Assembly (NCBI RefSeq): GCF_030812885.1 | Contig: NZ_JAUSTO010000001.1 | Location: forward strand, 186,001-250,000 | Length of the DNA: 64,000 bases | DNA from: Moryella indoligenes | GTDB taxonomy: Bacteria > Bacillota > Clostridia > Lachnospirales > Lachnospiraceae | Direction of reading: 5' to 3' | Part shown: in pieces, positions 43,219 through 52,032 of the stretch | How positions within the stretch are numbered: the first letter of the stretch is position 1 | How the letters are laid out: each line of letters starts with the position of its first letter | Position numbers and translations under genes: made by a program | Notes under the pieces: generated by a model | What the model was told of the DNA's origin: nothing | What the model saw: the letters and a program-made list of their open reading frames with translations, nothing else | Database searches by the model: none

Positions 43219-44328
43219 TTATACCGCGAAATCCTTCATAATCTTATCCATGATTTCTGCCGGATACTCTGACTTGTAATTATCCCAGAGCTCCGTAGCC
43301 TTTTCTTTCAGGGTCTTATACAGATCACTGGATTCATCAATTCTTTCCACTTCAAAATCGTACTTTGCAAGGATTTCATCCTCTGCTTCACGCATTTCTG
43401 TCCTCATATAAGCACCAGCTTCGTCTGCGGCCTTCTTAAAGCAGACCTGCTGTGCCTCCGTCATTCCATTCCAAAAATCCTCAGAGACTACGATGGATGC
43501 GCCGGAATACATATAATTCATCATCGTTATGTACTTAAGATCTTCCATAACACCCATGGAATCCATATTGGAAATAGAGTTGTCTACTCCATCCACGGTT
43601 CCCTGCTCGAGTGCCGCAAGCGTTTCTGAAGTGGCAATTGCCGCCGGAATTGCTCCAATCGCAGCATAGAAATCCTGGCAGGCTTTCGTCTCCGGCACGC
43701 GAATCTTTAAGCCATTAAAATCCTCAATGGATTTAATTGGCTTCTTGACATTTCCACACTCGCGATAAGCATTTTCCGTTGCTGCGACCCTCACAATGCC
43801 CTGTGCAGCCATCTGCTTCGTGAGCTCTTCACCAATCCAACCATTGATATAGTACTCATCAACCATATCATAGGTCGGGAGCATGAACGGGAGCCAGGCC
43901 CAGCCAAGACCACCTATTGCGGAATCAATCCCCATATCAGATATCAGGCCGCACTCCAGAGTTCCAAGCTGGATCATCTCTGTCTCTTCACGCTCTCCTC
44001 CAAGAGAGCCTGCAGCGATCTTGGTTCCCTTGATACTTCCTCCGGAGTACTCATCCGCAAGCTTAATCAGCATGTCCATTGTTTCATCCTGAATCTTTGC
44101 TCCTGAGTGAGTATTTGTCACCTGAAATGTGACAGGTGAATCTCCCGAAGCGTCCGGCAGATCTCCCTTGTCTGCTGTCGCAGCAGCGGTGCTGCTCTCT
44201 GACACGGCCGATGCCGTCGTCTCGGGGGCGCTGCTACCGGCAGAGCTTCCTCCACAAGCTGTCATAGCTGCTGTTGTTACCACTGCCGTTGCTACTGCCA
44301 ACAAACGTCTCGCAAAACTTTTTTTCAT
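43219..44328 (-). CDS. dctP: TRAP transporter solute-binding lipoprotein (DctP)
   Basis: A 369-residue surface lipoprotein: signal peptide with lipobox MTACGGSS, a Ser/Thr/Ala-rich linker of about 35 residues and a DctP-type binding domain (TFQVTNTHSGAKIQDETMDML, ECGLISDMGI, FNGLKIRVPETKACQDFYAAIGA, ALEQGTVDGVDNSI). The arginine in KIRVPET is the conserved carboxylate-binding residue of TRAP binding proteins, so the ligand is a carboxylate. GGAGAG precedes the ATG. It is separated from the lyase gene by about 100 bases that contain a GC-rich hairpin. Confidence 0.93.
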   Translation of the reverse strand: MKKSFARRLLAVATAVVTTAAMTACGGSSAGSSAPETTASAVSESSTAAATADKGDLPDASGDSPVTFQVTNTHSGAKIQDETMDMLIKLADEYSGGSIKGTKIAAGSLGGEREETEMIQLGTLECGLISDMGIDSAIGGLGWAWLPFMLPTYDMVDEYYINGWIGEELTKQMAAQGIVRVAATENAYRECGNVKKPIKSIEDFNGLKIRVPETKACQDFYAAIGAIPAAIATSETLAALEQGTVDGVDNSISNMDSMGVMEDLKYITMMNYMYSGASIVVSEDFWNGMTEAQQVCFKKAADEAGAYMRTEMREAEDEILAKYDFEVERIDESSDLYKTLKEKATELWDNYKSEYPAEIMDKIMKDFAV

Positions 44329-44432
44329 ATTCTTTCTCTCCTGTCATTAATATTCCCCAGCGTTTCATCAGCAGCTCTGCAGCGGGGATCCGCGGGCTGC
44401 TTAAAAACTCAGATTTGAAATGAATATCTTTT

Positions 44433-45341
44433 TCAGCAGATGCAACTATGTAAACTCCTATCTACATGTAAATTGGCTCCACTGTAATTCCCTTCGATTT
44501 CTACATATTCCTTTTTGGCCAACGTAACAATTTTATCAAAATCAATTCCCGTGTCATATCCCATTTCATTTAACATCAGGACCAGATCTTCTGTCGCCGT
44601 ATTTCCCGAGGCGCCCGGTGCAAATGGGCACCCCCCCAGTCCGCCCAGCGTGGACTGCACTCCGTCTGCTCCCGCTTCTATACCTGCCAGCGTATTGACT
44701 ACCCCCATTCCACGGGTATCATGAATGTGGATCTCAAAACGTACATCCGGGAAAGTTTCTTTGGAGGCTGTAACAAATTCTCTCACCTGTCTGGGGTCTG
44801 CCATACCAACGGTATCGCAGAGAGTCATAGTCCGGATGCCAAGATCATAAGCTCTCTTTTCAAAGGCAAGCAGCGGTTTGACATCATAATATTTTCCTTC
44901 AAAGGGACAGCCAAACGCAGTTGCAACATCTAGGCAGACCTCCAGCATGGGAAACTCTTTTTTTATTTTCTCCAGCTCGTCGAAACTCTCATCATGTGTG
45001 CGGTTGATGTTTGCCTTATTGTGACTCGTACTCAAAGAAATCACATTGGTCACCTTCTTCATTCCAACCTCCACCGCTGTCTGCGCACCGCGATAGTTTG
45101 GAATCAATGCAAACAGATCCAGATCCGGATATTTTTTTAAAATAACAGATGCAATCTCTTTTGCATCCTTCATCTGTGGAATTGCCTTCGGACTGACAAA
45201 GCTGGTGATTTGCATATGACGCACACCAGCGTCGATTAATCCCTCAATCACTTCTATTTTTTTCTCTGCCGGAAGATATTCTTTCAAATTTTGAAATCCG
45301 TCGCGTGGTCCCACTTCAATCAGTTCAATTTTTTTATCCAT
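44433..45341 (-). CDS. Hydroxymethylglutaryl-CoA lyase-like enzyme
   Basis: A 302-residue DRE-TIM metallolyase. EVGPRDGFQN holds the catalytic arginine and metal aspartate, SFVSPKAIPQMKDA and LCDTVGMADPRQV follow, EIHIHDTRGMG supplies the metal histidines, and GGLGGCPFAPGASGN contains the catalytic cysteine of HMG-CoA lyases. It should cleave a 3-hydroxy-3-methyl acyl-CoA by retro-Claisen reaction to acetyl-CoA and a keto acid. It starts directly after the CoA-transferase stop (TAA then ATG), so the two probably act in sequence: activation of a free acid, then cleavage. HMG or a citramalate-like acid are candidate substrates. Confidence 0.9.
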   Translation of the reverse strand: MDKKIELIEVGPRDGFQNLKEYLPAEKKIEVIEGLIDAGVRHMQITSFVSPKAIPQMKDAKEIASVILKKYPDLDLFALIPNYRGAQTAVEVGMKKVTNVISLSTSHNKANINRTHDESFDELEKIKKEFPMLEVCLDVATAFGCPFEGKYYDVKPLLAFEKRAYDLGIRTMTLCDTVGMADPRQVREFVTASKETFPDVRFEIHIHDTRGMGVVNTLAGIEAGADGVQSTLGGLGGCPFAPGASGNTATEDLVLMLNEMGYDTGIDFDKIVTLAKKEYVEIEGNYSGANLHVDRSLHSCIC

Positions 45342-46535
45342 TTATATCACCTTCTTTTCCATAAGTTCTGCTAATCTCTCCGGACTATAACCCAAAAACT
45401 CACAGTAGACTTTTTTATTGTCCTGCCCCAAGGTCGGAGCCGGAGTGCGTGGATCGGCCGGATGATTTGTAAATCTCAGCTGATTGTTTGTAAGCTTCAT
45501 TCTGCCGGCAATCGGATGATCCATCTCCACAAACATATTTCTTGCGCCCGCGATCTGCGGGTCTGCAACGACTCTGTCCAGAGTATTAATCGGTGTTGAG
45601 GGGCAGCCGCAGCTATTAAGTTTGTCCACCACTTCATCAAGTGTCAACTTCTTCGTCCACTTTTCAACCTCTGCCTTCATTGCCTCGTGATTGGCCACTC
45701 TGTCTTTGACATGAAGGAATCTCTCATCCTCTATCAGATCCGGCCGCCCCATCTCTCTGCAAAGCAATCCATAGAGCTTATCATTTCCGGCGGCAATAAT
45801 GACATCGCCATCCTTGCAGGTAAAGGAATCGTAGGGATATGTAGATTCATATCTATTTCCGATTCTCTGTGGAACTCTGCCCTCTGCCAGATAGATCATA
45901 TTAATATTGGTCATCGAAGAGACTACCGAATCCACCAGAGCCACATCCACCTTGTCTCCAAACCCTGTTCTCTGCTTATTGTGCAATGCCGCCAGCACGC
46001 CGATCGTAACACTCAAGCCGCCAAGGACATCTCCCATAGGTGTTCCGGTTCTGGTCGGTGCCCCTCCCGGCCAACCTGTAGTGCTCATAAGACCACCGGC
46101 AGCCTGCCCCACGATATCATAGCCTGCACGCCTGGAATAAGGTCCTGTATGACCAAAGCCCGAAACCGCTCCATATACTATCCCCGGATTGATTTCGCGC
46201 AAGGTATCATAACCCAGACCAAGTTTTTCCATTGTCCCCGGTCGATAATTTTCGATCACAATATCGGCCTTTTTAACCATTTCCCGAAAGATTTCTTTTC
46301 CTTCTTCTGCTTTCAGATTCAGAGTGCAGCCGATCTTATCCCTGTTAAAATTCATATAGTAGACCGACTCTCCATTTTTAAATGGTCCAAATGCCCGGCT
46401 ATCATCTCCTTTTCCGGGAACTTCAATCTTGTACACTGTAGCGCCCATATCAGCCAGCAGCATGCCGCAGTACGGTCCCGCAAGAACTCTTGTGAGATCT
46501 AAAACGACGACTCCGTCCAGCAATCCCTTTGCCAT
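45342..46535 (-). CDS. Class III CoA-transferase (CaiB/Frc family)
   Basis: A 397-residue enzyme that moves CoA between carboxylic acids. The start GLLDGVVVLDLTRVLAGPYCGMLLADMGA, ENYRPGTMEKLGLGYD, the catalytic aspartate in DKVDVALVDSVVSSM and the C-terminal SCGCPSTPINTLDRV-DPQI block are typical. The frame continues to 46601, but MAKGLLDG at 46535 behind AGAGGGA is the usual start. First enzyme gene of the block, directly downstream of the sigma-54/activator gene and a 265-base regulatory gap. Confidence 0.93.
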   Translation of the reverse strand: MAKGLLDGVVVLDLTRVLAGPYCGMLLADMGATVYKIEVPGKGDDSRAFGPFKNGESVYYMNFNRDKIGCTLNLKAEEGKEIFREMVKKADIVIENYRPGTMEKLGLGYDTLREINPGIVYGAVSGFGHTGPYSRRAGYDIVGQAAGGLMSTTGWPGGAPTRTGTPMGDVLGGLSVTIGVLAALHNKQRTGFGDKVDVALVDSVVSSMTNINMIYLAEGRVPQRIGNRYESTYPYDSFTCKDGDVIIAAGNDKLYGLLCREMGRPDLIEDERFLHVKDRVANHEAMKAEVEKWTKKLTLDEVVDKLNSCGCPSTPINTLDRVVADPQIAGARNMFVEMDHPIAGRMKLTNNQLRFTNHPADPRTPAPTLGQDNKKVYCEFLGYSPERLAELMEKKVI

Positions 46536-46562
46536 GTTGCACTTCCCTCTCTTTCTCATGCA

Positions 46563-46579
46563 GAGTTCTCTGAGAACTC
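46563..46579. promoter_or_regulatory. Perfect 8-bp palindrome upstream of the CoA-transferase gene
   Basis: GAGTTCTC (46563-46570), one base, GAGAACTC (46572-46579), 27 bases before the start codon. It could be an operator or a 5'-leader hairpin. Confidence 0.45.
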
Positions 46580-46679
46580 CTCTCACTTTACTAATAAGCA
46601 ATTTCCCTCCTTTTTTTTCAGTTTTTTCGTGTTTTTTCTTTATTCCCCTGTTCTGATATGATTTGCCGTTCTTAATTTC

Positions 46680-46695
46680 AACAAAAAAAGACCCA
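46680..46695 (-). promoter_or_regulatory. Weak candidate -24/-12 promoter
   Basis: On the minus strand TGGGTC (46690-46695), five bases, TTGTT (46680-46684). The consensus is TGGCAC-N5-TTGCW; the -12 GC is GT here. It lies about 100 bases downstream of the GTTGCA/TGCAAC palindrome, a normal enhancer distance, but overlaps a terminator-like T run. Low confidence. Confidence 0.25.
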
Positions 46696-46719
46696 GGCTT
46701 TATATTTGCATGAGTCCAT
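46684..46719 (-). terminator. Imperfect terminator after the sigma-54/activator gene
   Basis: On the minus strand GACTCATGC (46708-46716) and GCCTGGGTC (46690-46698) form an imperfect stem with one wobble and one mismatch, followed by seven T (46683-46689). Confidence 0.6.
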
Positions 46720-46752
46720 GTTGCCTTAATTTGTTGCTTATTGTGTTATTGT

Positions 46753-46789
46753 GTTGCATTTATTTGAAACAGTTGCATTTAATTGCAAC
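46753..46789. promoter_or_regulatory. Repeated GTTGCA half-sites, candidate enhancer (UAS)
   Basis: GTTGCA (46772-46777), six bases, TGCAAC (46784-46789) form a dyad of the kind bound by Fis-type activator dimers. An extra GTTGCATTTA copy lies at 46753-46762. The dyad sits between the activator gene stop and the CoA-transferase gene. Confidence 0.6.
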
Positions 46790-46800
46790 AACATGCCGCT

Positions 46801-49800
46801 TCACTCTTTTGTAATTCCATATTTTTTCATTTTTCTCCAAAGCGTACTCCGATTCATCTCAAGTATCTGTGCGGATTTATTCATTGCAAAATTGTTCTCA
46901 TTCAGAACTCTCAGAAGTTTATTTCTTTCTCTCTCGTGAAAACTGCTCTTTCCTTCGACCTTCAAAACATTTTGCTCTGTTGCAACATCGTCTTCCATCA
47001 TTTTTTCCGGCAGATTTTGCGTTGTTTCCATGGAAAATATATTCAAGACATTTCGGATAAACTCCCTGTCTTCTCCCTGAGAACATAAAATATACAGGCG
47101 TTCAGCCAGATTGCTCAACTGGCGCACATTTCCCGGCCAGGCATAATTTTTTCGCATATCCAGCACGCTTCGAATCAGCTGACGCTCCTCCTCCCCACAT
47201 GGCATAAGTTTTTCTAACAAATACTCACAGATAGGGGCAATATCTTCTCTGCGCTCCCGGAGCGGAGGGATTTCTATACTTAAGACATTAATCCGAAAGA
47301 ACAGATCCTGACGAAAATTCCCTTCTCTTATTTCTTTTAATAAGTCACGATTTGTTGCAGCTATTACGCGAATATTGACCGGAGTCACTCGGTCACTTCC
47401 CAGTCGTCGGATTTCTCTCTCCTGCAGCACACGCAGAAGCTGAACCTGTGTCCCCAGAGGCATCTCTCCTATTTCATCAAGAAAAATAGTTCCACCATGC
47501 GCCATTTCAAACAGACCCATTTTCCCGCCCTTGCTGGCTCCGGTGAAGGCCCCCTCCTCATATCCAAAAAGTTCTGCTTCCAAAATATCTTTTGGCAGAG
47601 ATCCACAGTTTACCGCTACAAAGGGCCCCTCCGCTCTCTCACTTGCACTGTGTATACTCTGCGCAAACAGCTCTTTTCCGGTTCCTGTCTCACCATGCAG
47701 GAGAATCGTCGCATCTGAGCACGCAAATTTTTCTGCCATGCGCACCGCGCTGCGCATCCTGGTGGAATCTCCGATAATATCGCTGAAATGGTACTTGGCT
47801 ACCAGGCCCTTCTCTGACAGCTGTATGCGCAATTTTTGCTCGTGCTTTTGCAGCACATGCACATCCTGATATGCCGCTAATGCTCCATGTATCTGGCCAT
47901 CTACAATAATAGGAACCAGATTTGACAGGAGCGTTGTGTTTCCATGCTTCATAATACTGTTCAGCTGTCTCTTGCCATCCTGTAATACCGTCTTAACGCG
48001 TGTATCTGAGATGATCTCCCACAGAGTCTTTCCAACAGCGTTTTCCCGCTTGCACTCCGCTATTTTTTCTGCGGCACCATTCATCACTTCTATCTTACCA
48101 GCCTGATCCACCGCAAATATGGCATCGTGCGTGAAGTTTAAGGCAAGATCATATCTCTGCAGCAATATCTTTAACTCTTCCTGTTTTTTTGCCTCCTCCT
48201 TCTGTAAATGCAGCATCTGCTCCGCAGACTCAATTGCAGCCAGCAGGGATTGCGGTGAATTCTCTACAATTAAATGCTCCAATCCATACTTTTCTGAGGG
48301 AGGTGCTGTATTGGCGCCTCCAATCCCCAGTACAGCACCCTCATGGATCGCTTTTCTGACTATACTATCGCACTGCGAGATCTTGTAAAAAGAATAGAAG
48401 AGTGCATCAATCTCCATCAGATAGCACATGCTTCGGACGTCTTCCGGCACCAGTCCATAAGAAAAAAAAGCCACCTTTCCTTTCACTCTCGCAGCCTGTT
48501 CCATCAGTGGAACATAGTCGGAAAGATTTAAACCCACATCAATCACAGGAACATGACATTTTTCTTCTATCTTTTTTTTGGTTCCTTTTCGACTGATAAA
48601 AATTTTTGCTCCCCGCTGCTGAAGCTTATGCACTACCTGTGCAGCATCCGGCAGAGACGCAATGCAGGCAGTGACCTTCTTCCCATACATCCTACACACC
48701 GACTGATTTAATTCAAGCATCTTTTCCGTTGGTGCAATCAGACATATTTCTGAAACCTTTCCTTTGGAATCAACAGATGGCACTTCTTCAATCACTTTCT
48801 TCTCTCTCTCCTTCAATCTTTGATTGCTCTCTACAACTGTGGTATTCTCACGGTTGCTGAATAATCCTTTCATAGGGATAATGCCGATCGGAACTTTGAT
48901 ATACTTATCCTTAAGCGCCCGATTGATCGTCGAAGGATGCACGCCCAAGCGCTCTGCTATAGTCTTTTGCTGCAATTTTCGTTTGGCTCCGTTCCCTAAA
49001 GCATATTCTTTCTGTTCTTCCAGCGCATAATACAAAAGTGCCTTTATTGTATCTTCTCTCTGCTGCACAGCCGCTGCGAGCTGTCTCGCCCTGTGGATTT
49101 TATTCGCGAAATAGTTGATAGTCTCTGTGTCCTCCGCCTCTTTTGCCAGCCGAATATACTCGTGGTTCAGTCGAACCATGACCGCTGCCGGACGCAGAAA
49201 ACGCAGCACCCACACCTGATTTTCATACTCTGCTATGACATCCGGTACGATATACTGCGTTTCGCTCCCATTAAAATTTTCTGTGGGATGCGGAGACAGA
49301 CTTTGTATCAATACATAGGCTTCCCGAACTCTGGCTGTACTGATCTTCATGTGACGCGAAATGCCGGAAAACTTTCTTTCTGCCAATTCCTTCAGATAAT
49401 CATCAATTATTTCATACGGGATCCTGTCCGTAACTCCCCGCCTTTCCAGCTGCAGTTTAAAACAGTCCCGCATATCATAGGCACAGACACCCGCTGGATC
49501 TAAAGTGCGAATAAGGCGAATTGCCGATTCCAGCTCTTCAGCGTCCACATTCCATTCGTTTAAGAGCGTTTTTGTCATCTCAGGCAAAAATCCCGTATCT
49601 CTGTCCAGATACCGAATAATCTTTTTACAGAGTTTGTACTGCTTTGAGTCCAGTTCATTGACAGGCAGTTGTGCTATGAGATAATCTTCCAGACTTTCCG
49701 ATTTTTTTTCCGGAATATTTTCCAGCAAAGACGACACGTCTGTTCTTTCTTTATTGTACTGATGTTGCGACAACAGAATAGAAGGAGTATTCTCAGCCAT

Positions 49801-49974
49801 CTCCGCCTCTATGCCATTTTCAGGAAGCTCCAGCATCGGGTTGATCATCTGCTCCTCAGAGATAAACTTTTCCAGATTCTGTGTGCTCATTGCAAGCACT
49901 TGAAGACTTTCCACCTGGCGGGAGCTCATATATACCTTCAGCTGTTCCTTCTGTTCCAATCTCGCTCTGTTCAT
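46801..49974 (-). CDS. Sigma-54 (RpoN) N-terminal part fused to a PrpR-type enhancer-binding activator
   Basis: A single 1057-residue frame. Residues 8-50 are RpoN region I (QKEQLKVYMSSRQVESLQVLAMSTQNLE, then NPMLELPEN); about 95-285 the core-RNA-polymerase-binding domain (SLEDYLIAQL, IRYLDRDTGFL, LDPAGVCAYDMRDCFKLQLE, VPDVIAEYE); about 290-373 the DNA-binding helix-turn-helix (QQKTIAERLGVHPSTINRAL, KYIKVPIGIIPMKGLFS). The RpoN box (ARRTVAKYRE) that reads the -24 element is absent. Then come a PrpR_N sensor (about 408-580), PAS (about 605-710), AAA+ domain with Walker A GETGTGKE (761-768), the sigma-54 contact loop GAFTGA (808-813), Walker B GTIFLDEIGE, and a Fis HTH (1019-1053). Sigma factor and activator normally are separate. 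GGAGAGG precedes the ATG. It follows deoB by 32 bases. Confidence 0.93.
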   Translation of the reverse strand: MNRARLEQKEQLKVYMSSRQVESLQVLAMSTQNLEKFISEEQMINPMLELPENGIEAEMAENTPSILLSQHQYNKERTDVSSLLENIPEKKSESLEDYLIAQLPVNELDSKQYKLCKKIIRYLDRDTGFLPEMTKTLLNEWNVDAEELESAIRLIRTLDPAGVCAYDMRDCFKLQLERRGVTDRIPYEIIDDYLKELAERKFSGISRHMKISTARVREAYVLIQSLSPHPTENFNGSETQYIVPDVIAEYENQVWVLRFLRPAAVMVRLNHEYIRLAKEAEDTETINYFANKIHRARQLAAAVQQREDTIKALLYYALEEQKEYALGNGAKRKLQQKTIAERLGVHPSTINRALKDKYIKVPIGIIPMKGLFSNRENTTVVESNQRLKEREKKVIEEVPSVDSKGKVSEICLIAPTEKMLELNQSVCRMYGKKVTACIASLPDAAQVVHKLQQRGAKIFISRKGTKKKIEEKCHVPVIDVGLNLSDYVPLMEQAARVKGKVAFFSYGLVPEDVRSMCYLMEIDALFYSFYKISQCDSIVRKAIHEGAVLGIGGANTAPPSEKYGLEHLIVENSPQSLLAAIESAEQMLHLQKEEAKKQEELKILLQRYDLALNFTHDAIFAVDQAGKIEVMNGAAEKIAECKRENAVGKTLWEIISDTRVKTVLQDGKRQLNSIMKHGNTTLLSNLVPIIVDGQIHGALAAYQDVHVLQKHEQKLRIQLSEKGLVAKYHFSDIIGDSTRMRSAVRMAEKFACSDATILLHGETGTGKELFAQSIHSASERAEGPFVAVNCGSLPKDILEAELFGYEEGAFTGASKGGKMGLFEMAHGGTIFLDEIGEMPLGTQVQLLRVLQEREIRRLGSDRVTPVNIRVIAATNRDLLKEIREGNFRQDLFFRINVLSIEIPPLRERREDIAPICEYLLEKLMPCGEEERQLIRSVLDMRKNYAWPGNVRQLSNLAERLYILCSQGEDREFIRNVLNIFSMETTQNLPEKMMEDDVATEQNVLKVEGKSSFHERERNKLLRVLNENNFAMNKSAQILEMNRSTLWRKMKKYGITKE

Positions 49975-50006
49975 CCGGCATTCCTCTCCTTAACTCAGCT
50001 CTCCGT

Positions 50007-51212
50007 TCACCTTCTCCCCACTTCTTTTAGCCTGGATCTTCCTATTGTCCCTTCCGGCATCCTCACGCCGAAGTTATCGCAGATCGTCGCTCCCAGTACG
50101 GCAAAGCTCTCTGCATCCGGAAGTCTCCCACCGCTTCCCTCCGCAAAGGATGGGGAATATGCAATCAGCGGTACCTGCTCTCTCGTGTGATCTGTGCCAT
50201 GCCAGGTCGGATCATTGCCATGATCCGCGGTGAGAAGCAGGAGATCCGCCTCCCCAAGGAGCGGTATCAGCTGTCCCAGCTTCTCATCAAAGCGCTCTAT
50301 CTCCCGCGCATAGCCGAGCGGGTCACGTCTGTGTCCCCAGAGGGCATCAAAATCCACGAGATTCACAAAGCACAGCCCCTCAAACTCCCTGCTCCGGCAG
50401 AGCTCTGTCGTCTGCTCCATGCCATGGACACTGCTCTCTGAATGCTGCGCCTCTCCAATCCCACTGCCGTCAAAAATATCCCGGATCTTTCCGACAGAGA
50501 TCGTCGCAAGTCCGGCTTCCTGGAGTGCATTCAGTGCAGTGGGCTTCGGCGGCTTCAACGCATAGTCGTGCCGGTTCGCCGTGCGTCTGAACTCTCCGCG
50601 TCTCTTTCCGACATAGGGACGCGCAATCACACGCCCCACCTTCCACTCGTCGCGCATCGTCAGCTCTCGTGCGATCTCGCAGTAGCGATACAGGGTTTCC
50701 AGACCCATTGTCTCCTCATTGCCGCAGATCTGCAGTACAGAATCCGCGGAGGTATACACAATGAGCTTTCCCTCCTGAATCTCCTGCTCGCCAAGCTCAT
50801 CCAGGATCACAGTCCCGCTGGCTGCCTTGTTTCCGATGATCTCTCTGCCGGTGCGTCTGGACAGCTCTGCAATGAGCTCCGGAGGAAAGCCGTGCTCCGT
50901 AAAGGTGACAAAGGGCTTCTCCGTGTAAATACCCATCATCTCCCAGTGACCGGTCATCGTATCCTTGCCGCGGCTCTGCTCATTCAGCGCACAGTAACGG
51001 CCGAGCGGCCTCTCGCTCGCAGCGATTCCATCAAGCGGCTTCAAGTTCACCATTCCAAGCTTCTGAAGATTCGGAATGTCCAGCACTCCTGCACGCTCCG
51101 CAATATGCCCCAGCGTGTCCGCCCCTGCATCTCCAAAATCCGCTGCGTCCTTTGCCCCGCCGATTCCGAGAGAATCCAGTACAATCAGAAATATACGTCT
51201 GTATCTCTTCAT
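50007..51212 (-). CDS. deoB: Phosphopentomutase
   Basis: A 401-residue alkaline-phosphatase-superfamily enzyme interconverting (deoxy)ribose 1- and 5-phosphate. The start MKRYRRIFLIVLDSLGIGGAKDA gives the metal aspartate and the phospho-acceptor region (ADTLGHIAE); TADHGNDPTWHGTDHTRE near the C-terminus is the second metal motif. The frame is open to 51287, but AGGTGGAGG just before the ATG at 51212 is decisive. Last gene of the nucleoside operon; the sigma-54/activator gene follows after 32 bases with no terminator in between. Confidence 0.96.
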   Translation of the reverse strand: MKRYRRIFLIVLDSLGIGGAKDAADFGDAGADTLGHIAERAGVLDIPNLQKLGMVNLKPLDGIAASERPLGRYCALNEQSRGKDTMTGHWEMMGIYTEKPFVTFTEHGFPPELIAELSRRTGREIIGNKAASGTVILDELGEQEIQEGKLIVYTSADSVLQICGNEETMGLETLYRYCEIARELTMRDEWKVGRVIARPYVGKRRGEFRRTANRHDYALKPPKPTALNALQEAGLATISVGKIRDIFDGSGIGEAQHSESSVHGMEQTTELCRSREFEGLCFVNLVDFDALWGHRRDPLGYAREIERFDEKLGQLIPLLGEADLLLLTADHGNDPTWHGTDHTREQVPLIAYSPSFAEGSGGRLPDAESFAVLGATICDNFGVRMPEGTIGRSRLKEVGRR

Positions 51213-51270
51213 TTTACCTCCACCTCTGACAGGTGAGCCTGTGCTGCATGCTCCTCCTGTGCTTTTACCA

Positions 51271-51966
51271 TCACAGCCTTTTATCATAATAACAGCGATT
51301 TGCCTCTATATCCTGCTCCCTGACGAGCTTCACAATCCGGCTGGTTCCCAGCCGATCCGCCCCCAGTGCCAGAAAAGCCTCCGCATCCCCCAGAGAGCTG
51401 ATTCCTCCGGCCGCCTTGATCTTCACGTCTTTTCCGACATGATCCCGGAACAGCTTAATGTCCTCTCTCGTCGCACCTCCGGTGGAAAAACCCGTGGAGG
51501 TCTTGATATAGTCCGCTCCCGCCGCTGTAACAATGCGGCAGGCTGCAATCTTTTCCTGCTCCGTGAGCAGACAGGTTTCTATGATCACCTTCAGTATCTT
51601 ACCCATGCAAACCCTGCGGAGCGCCCGGAGCTCCTCCTCAACCTCCGAGAGCTTCCCTGCCTTCAGCGCTCCGATGTGAATCACCATATCAATCTCTTCC
51701 GCACCGTTTTGCAGAGCCTCCTCCGCTTCAAACAGCTTCGCCTTTGTTGTCATGGCCCCGCTCGGAAAGCCAACCACAGTGCAGATCCGCATTTGCTCTC
51801 CGACATAGGCCCGCGCCTGCTTCACATAACAGGGACTGATACAAACGGACGCCGTTCCATAGCGGATCGCGTCGTCGCAGAGCACCTGTACTTCCTCCCA
51901 GCGTGCCTCCGGCTTTAAAAGTGTGTGATCCACATGTGCCAGAATTCTCTGTTCTCTCTCGGTCAT
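51271..51966 (-). CDS. deoC: Deoxyribose-phosphate aldolase
   Basis: A 231-residue class I aldolase splitting deoxyribose 5-phosphate into glyceraldehyde 3-phosphate and acetaldehyde. DHTLLKPEA at the start, VCISPCYVKQA, VVGFPSGAMTTKAK, the catalytic VIIETCLL segment and Schiff-base lysine in DYIKTSTGFSTGGAT are all present. Normal length. It lies between cdd and deoB on the same strand. The track of short gaps indicates one operon. Confidence 0.96.
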   Translation of the reverse strand: MTEREQRILAHVDHTLLKPEARWEEVQVLCDDAIRYGTASVCISPCYVKQARAYVGEQMRICTVVGFPSGAMTTKAKLFEAEEALQNGAEEIDMVIHIGALKAGKLSEVEEELRALRRVCMGKILKVIIETCLLTEQEKIAACRIVTAAGADYIKTSTGFSTGGATREDIKLFRDHVGKDVKIKAAGGISSLGDAEAFLALGADRLGTSRIVKLVREQDIEANRCYYDKRL

Positions 51967-52032
51967 TTCTCCCCTCTCTCTACACTCTCTGAATATTTTC
52001 TACTTCTCTGGGCGCCGGAATTCCGTCTCCGT

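Noticed and set aside
46535..46601. Upstream extension of the CoA-transferase frame
   Set aside because: The family start motif and the ribosome site are at 46535; the extra 22 codons look like leader sequence.
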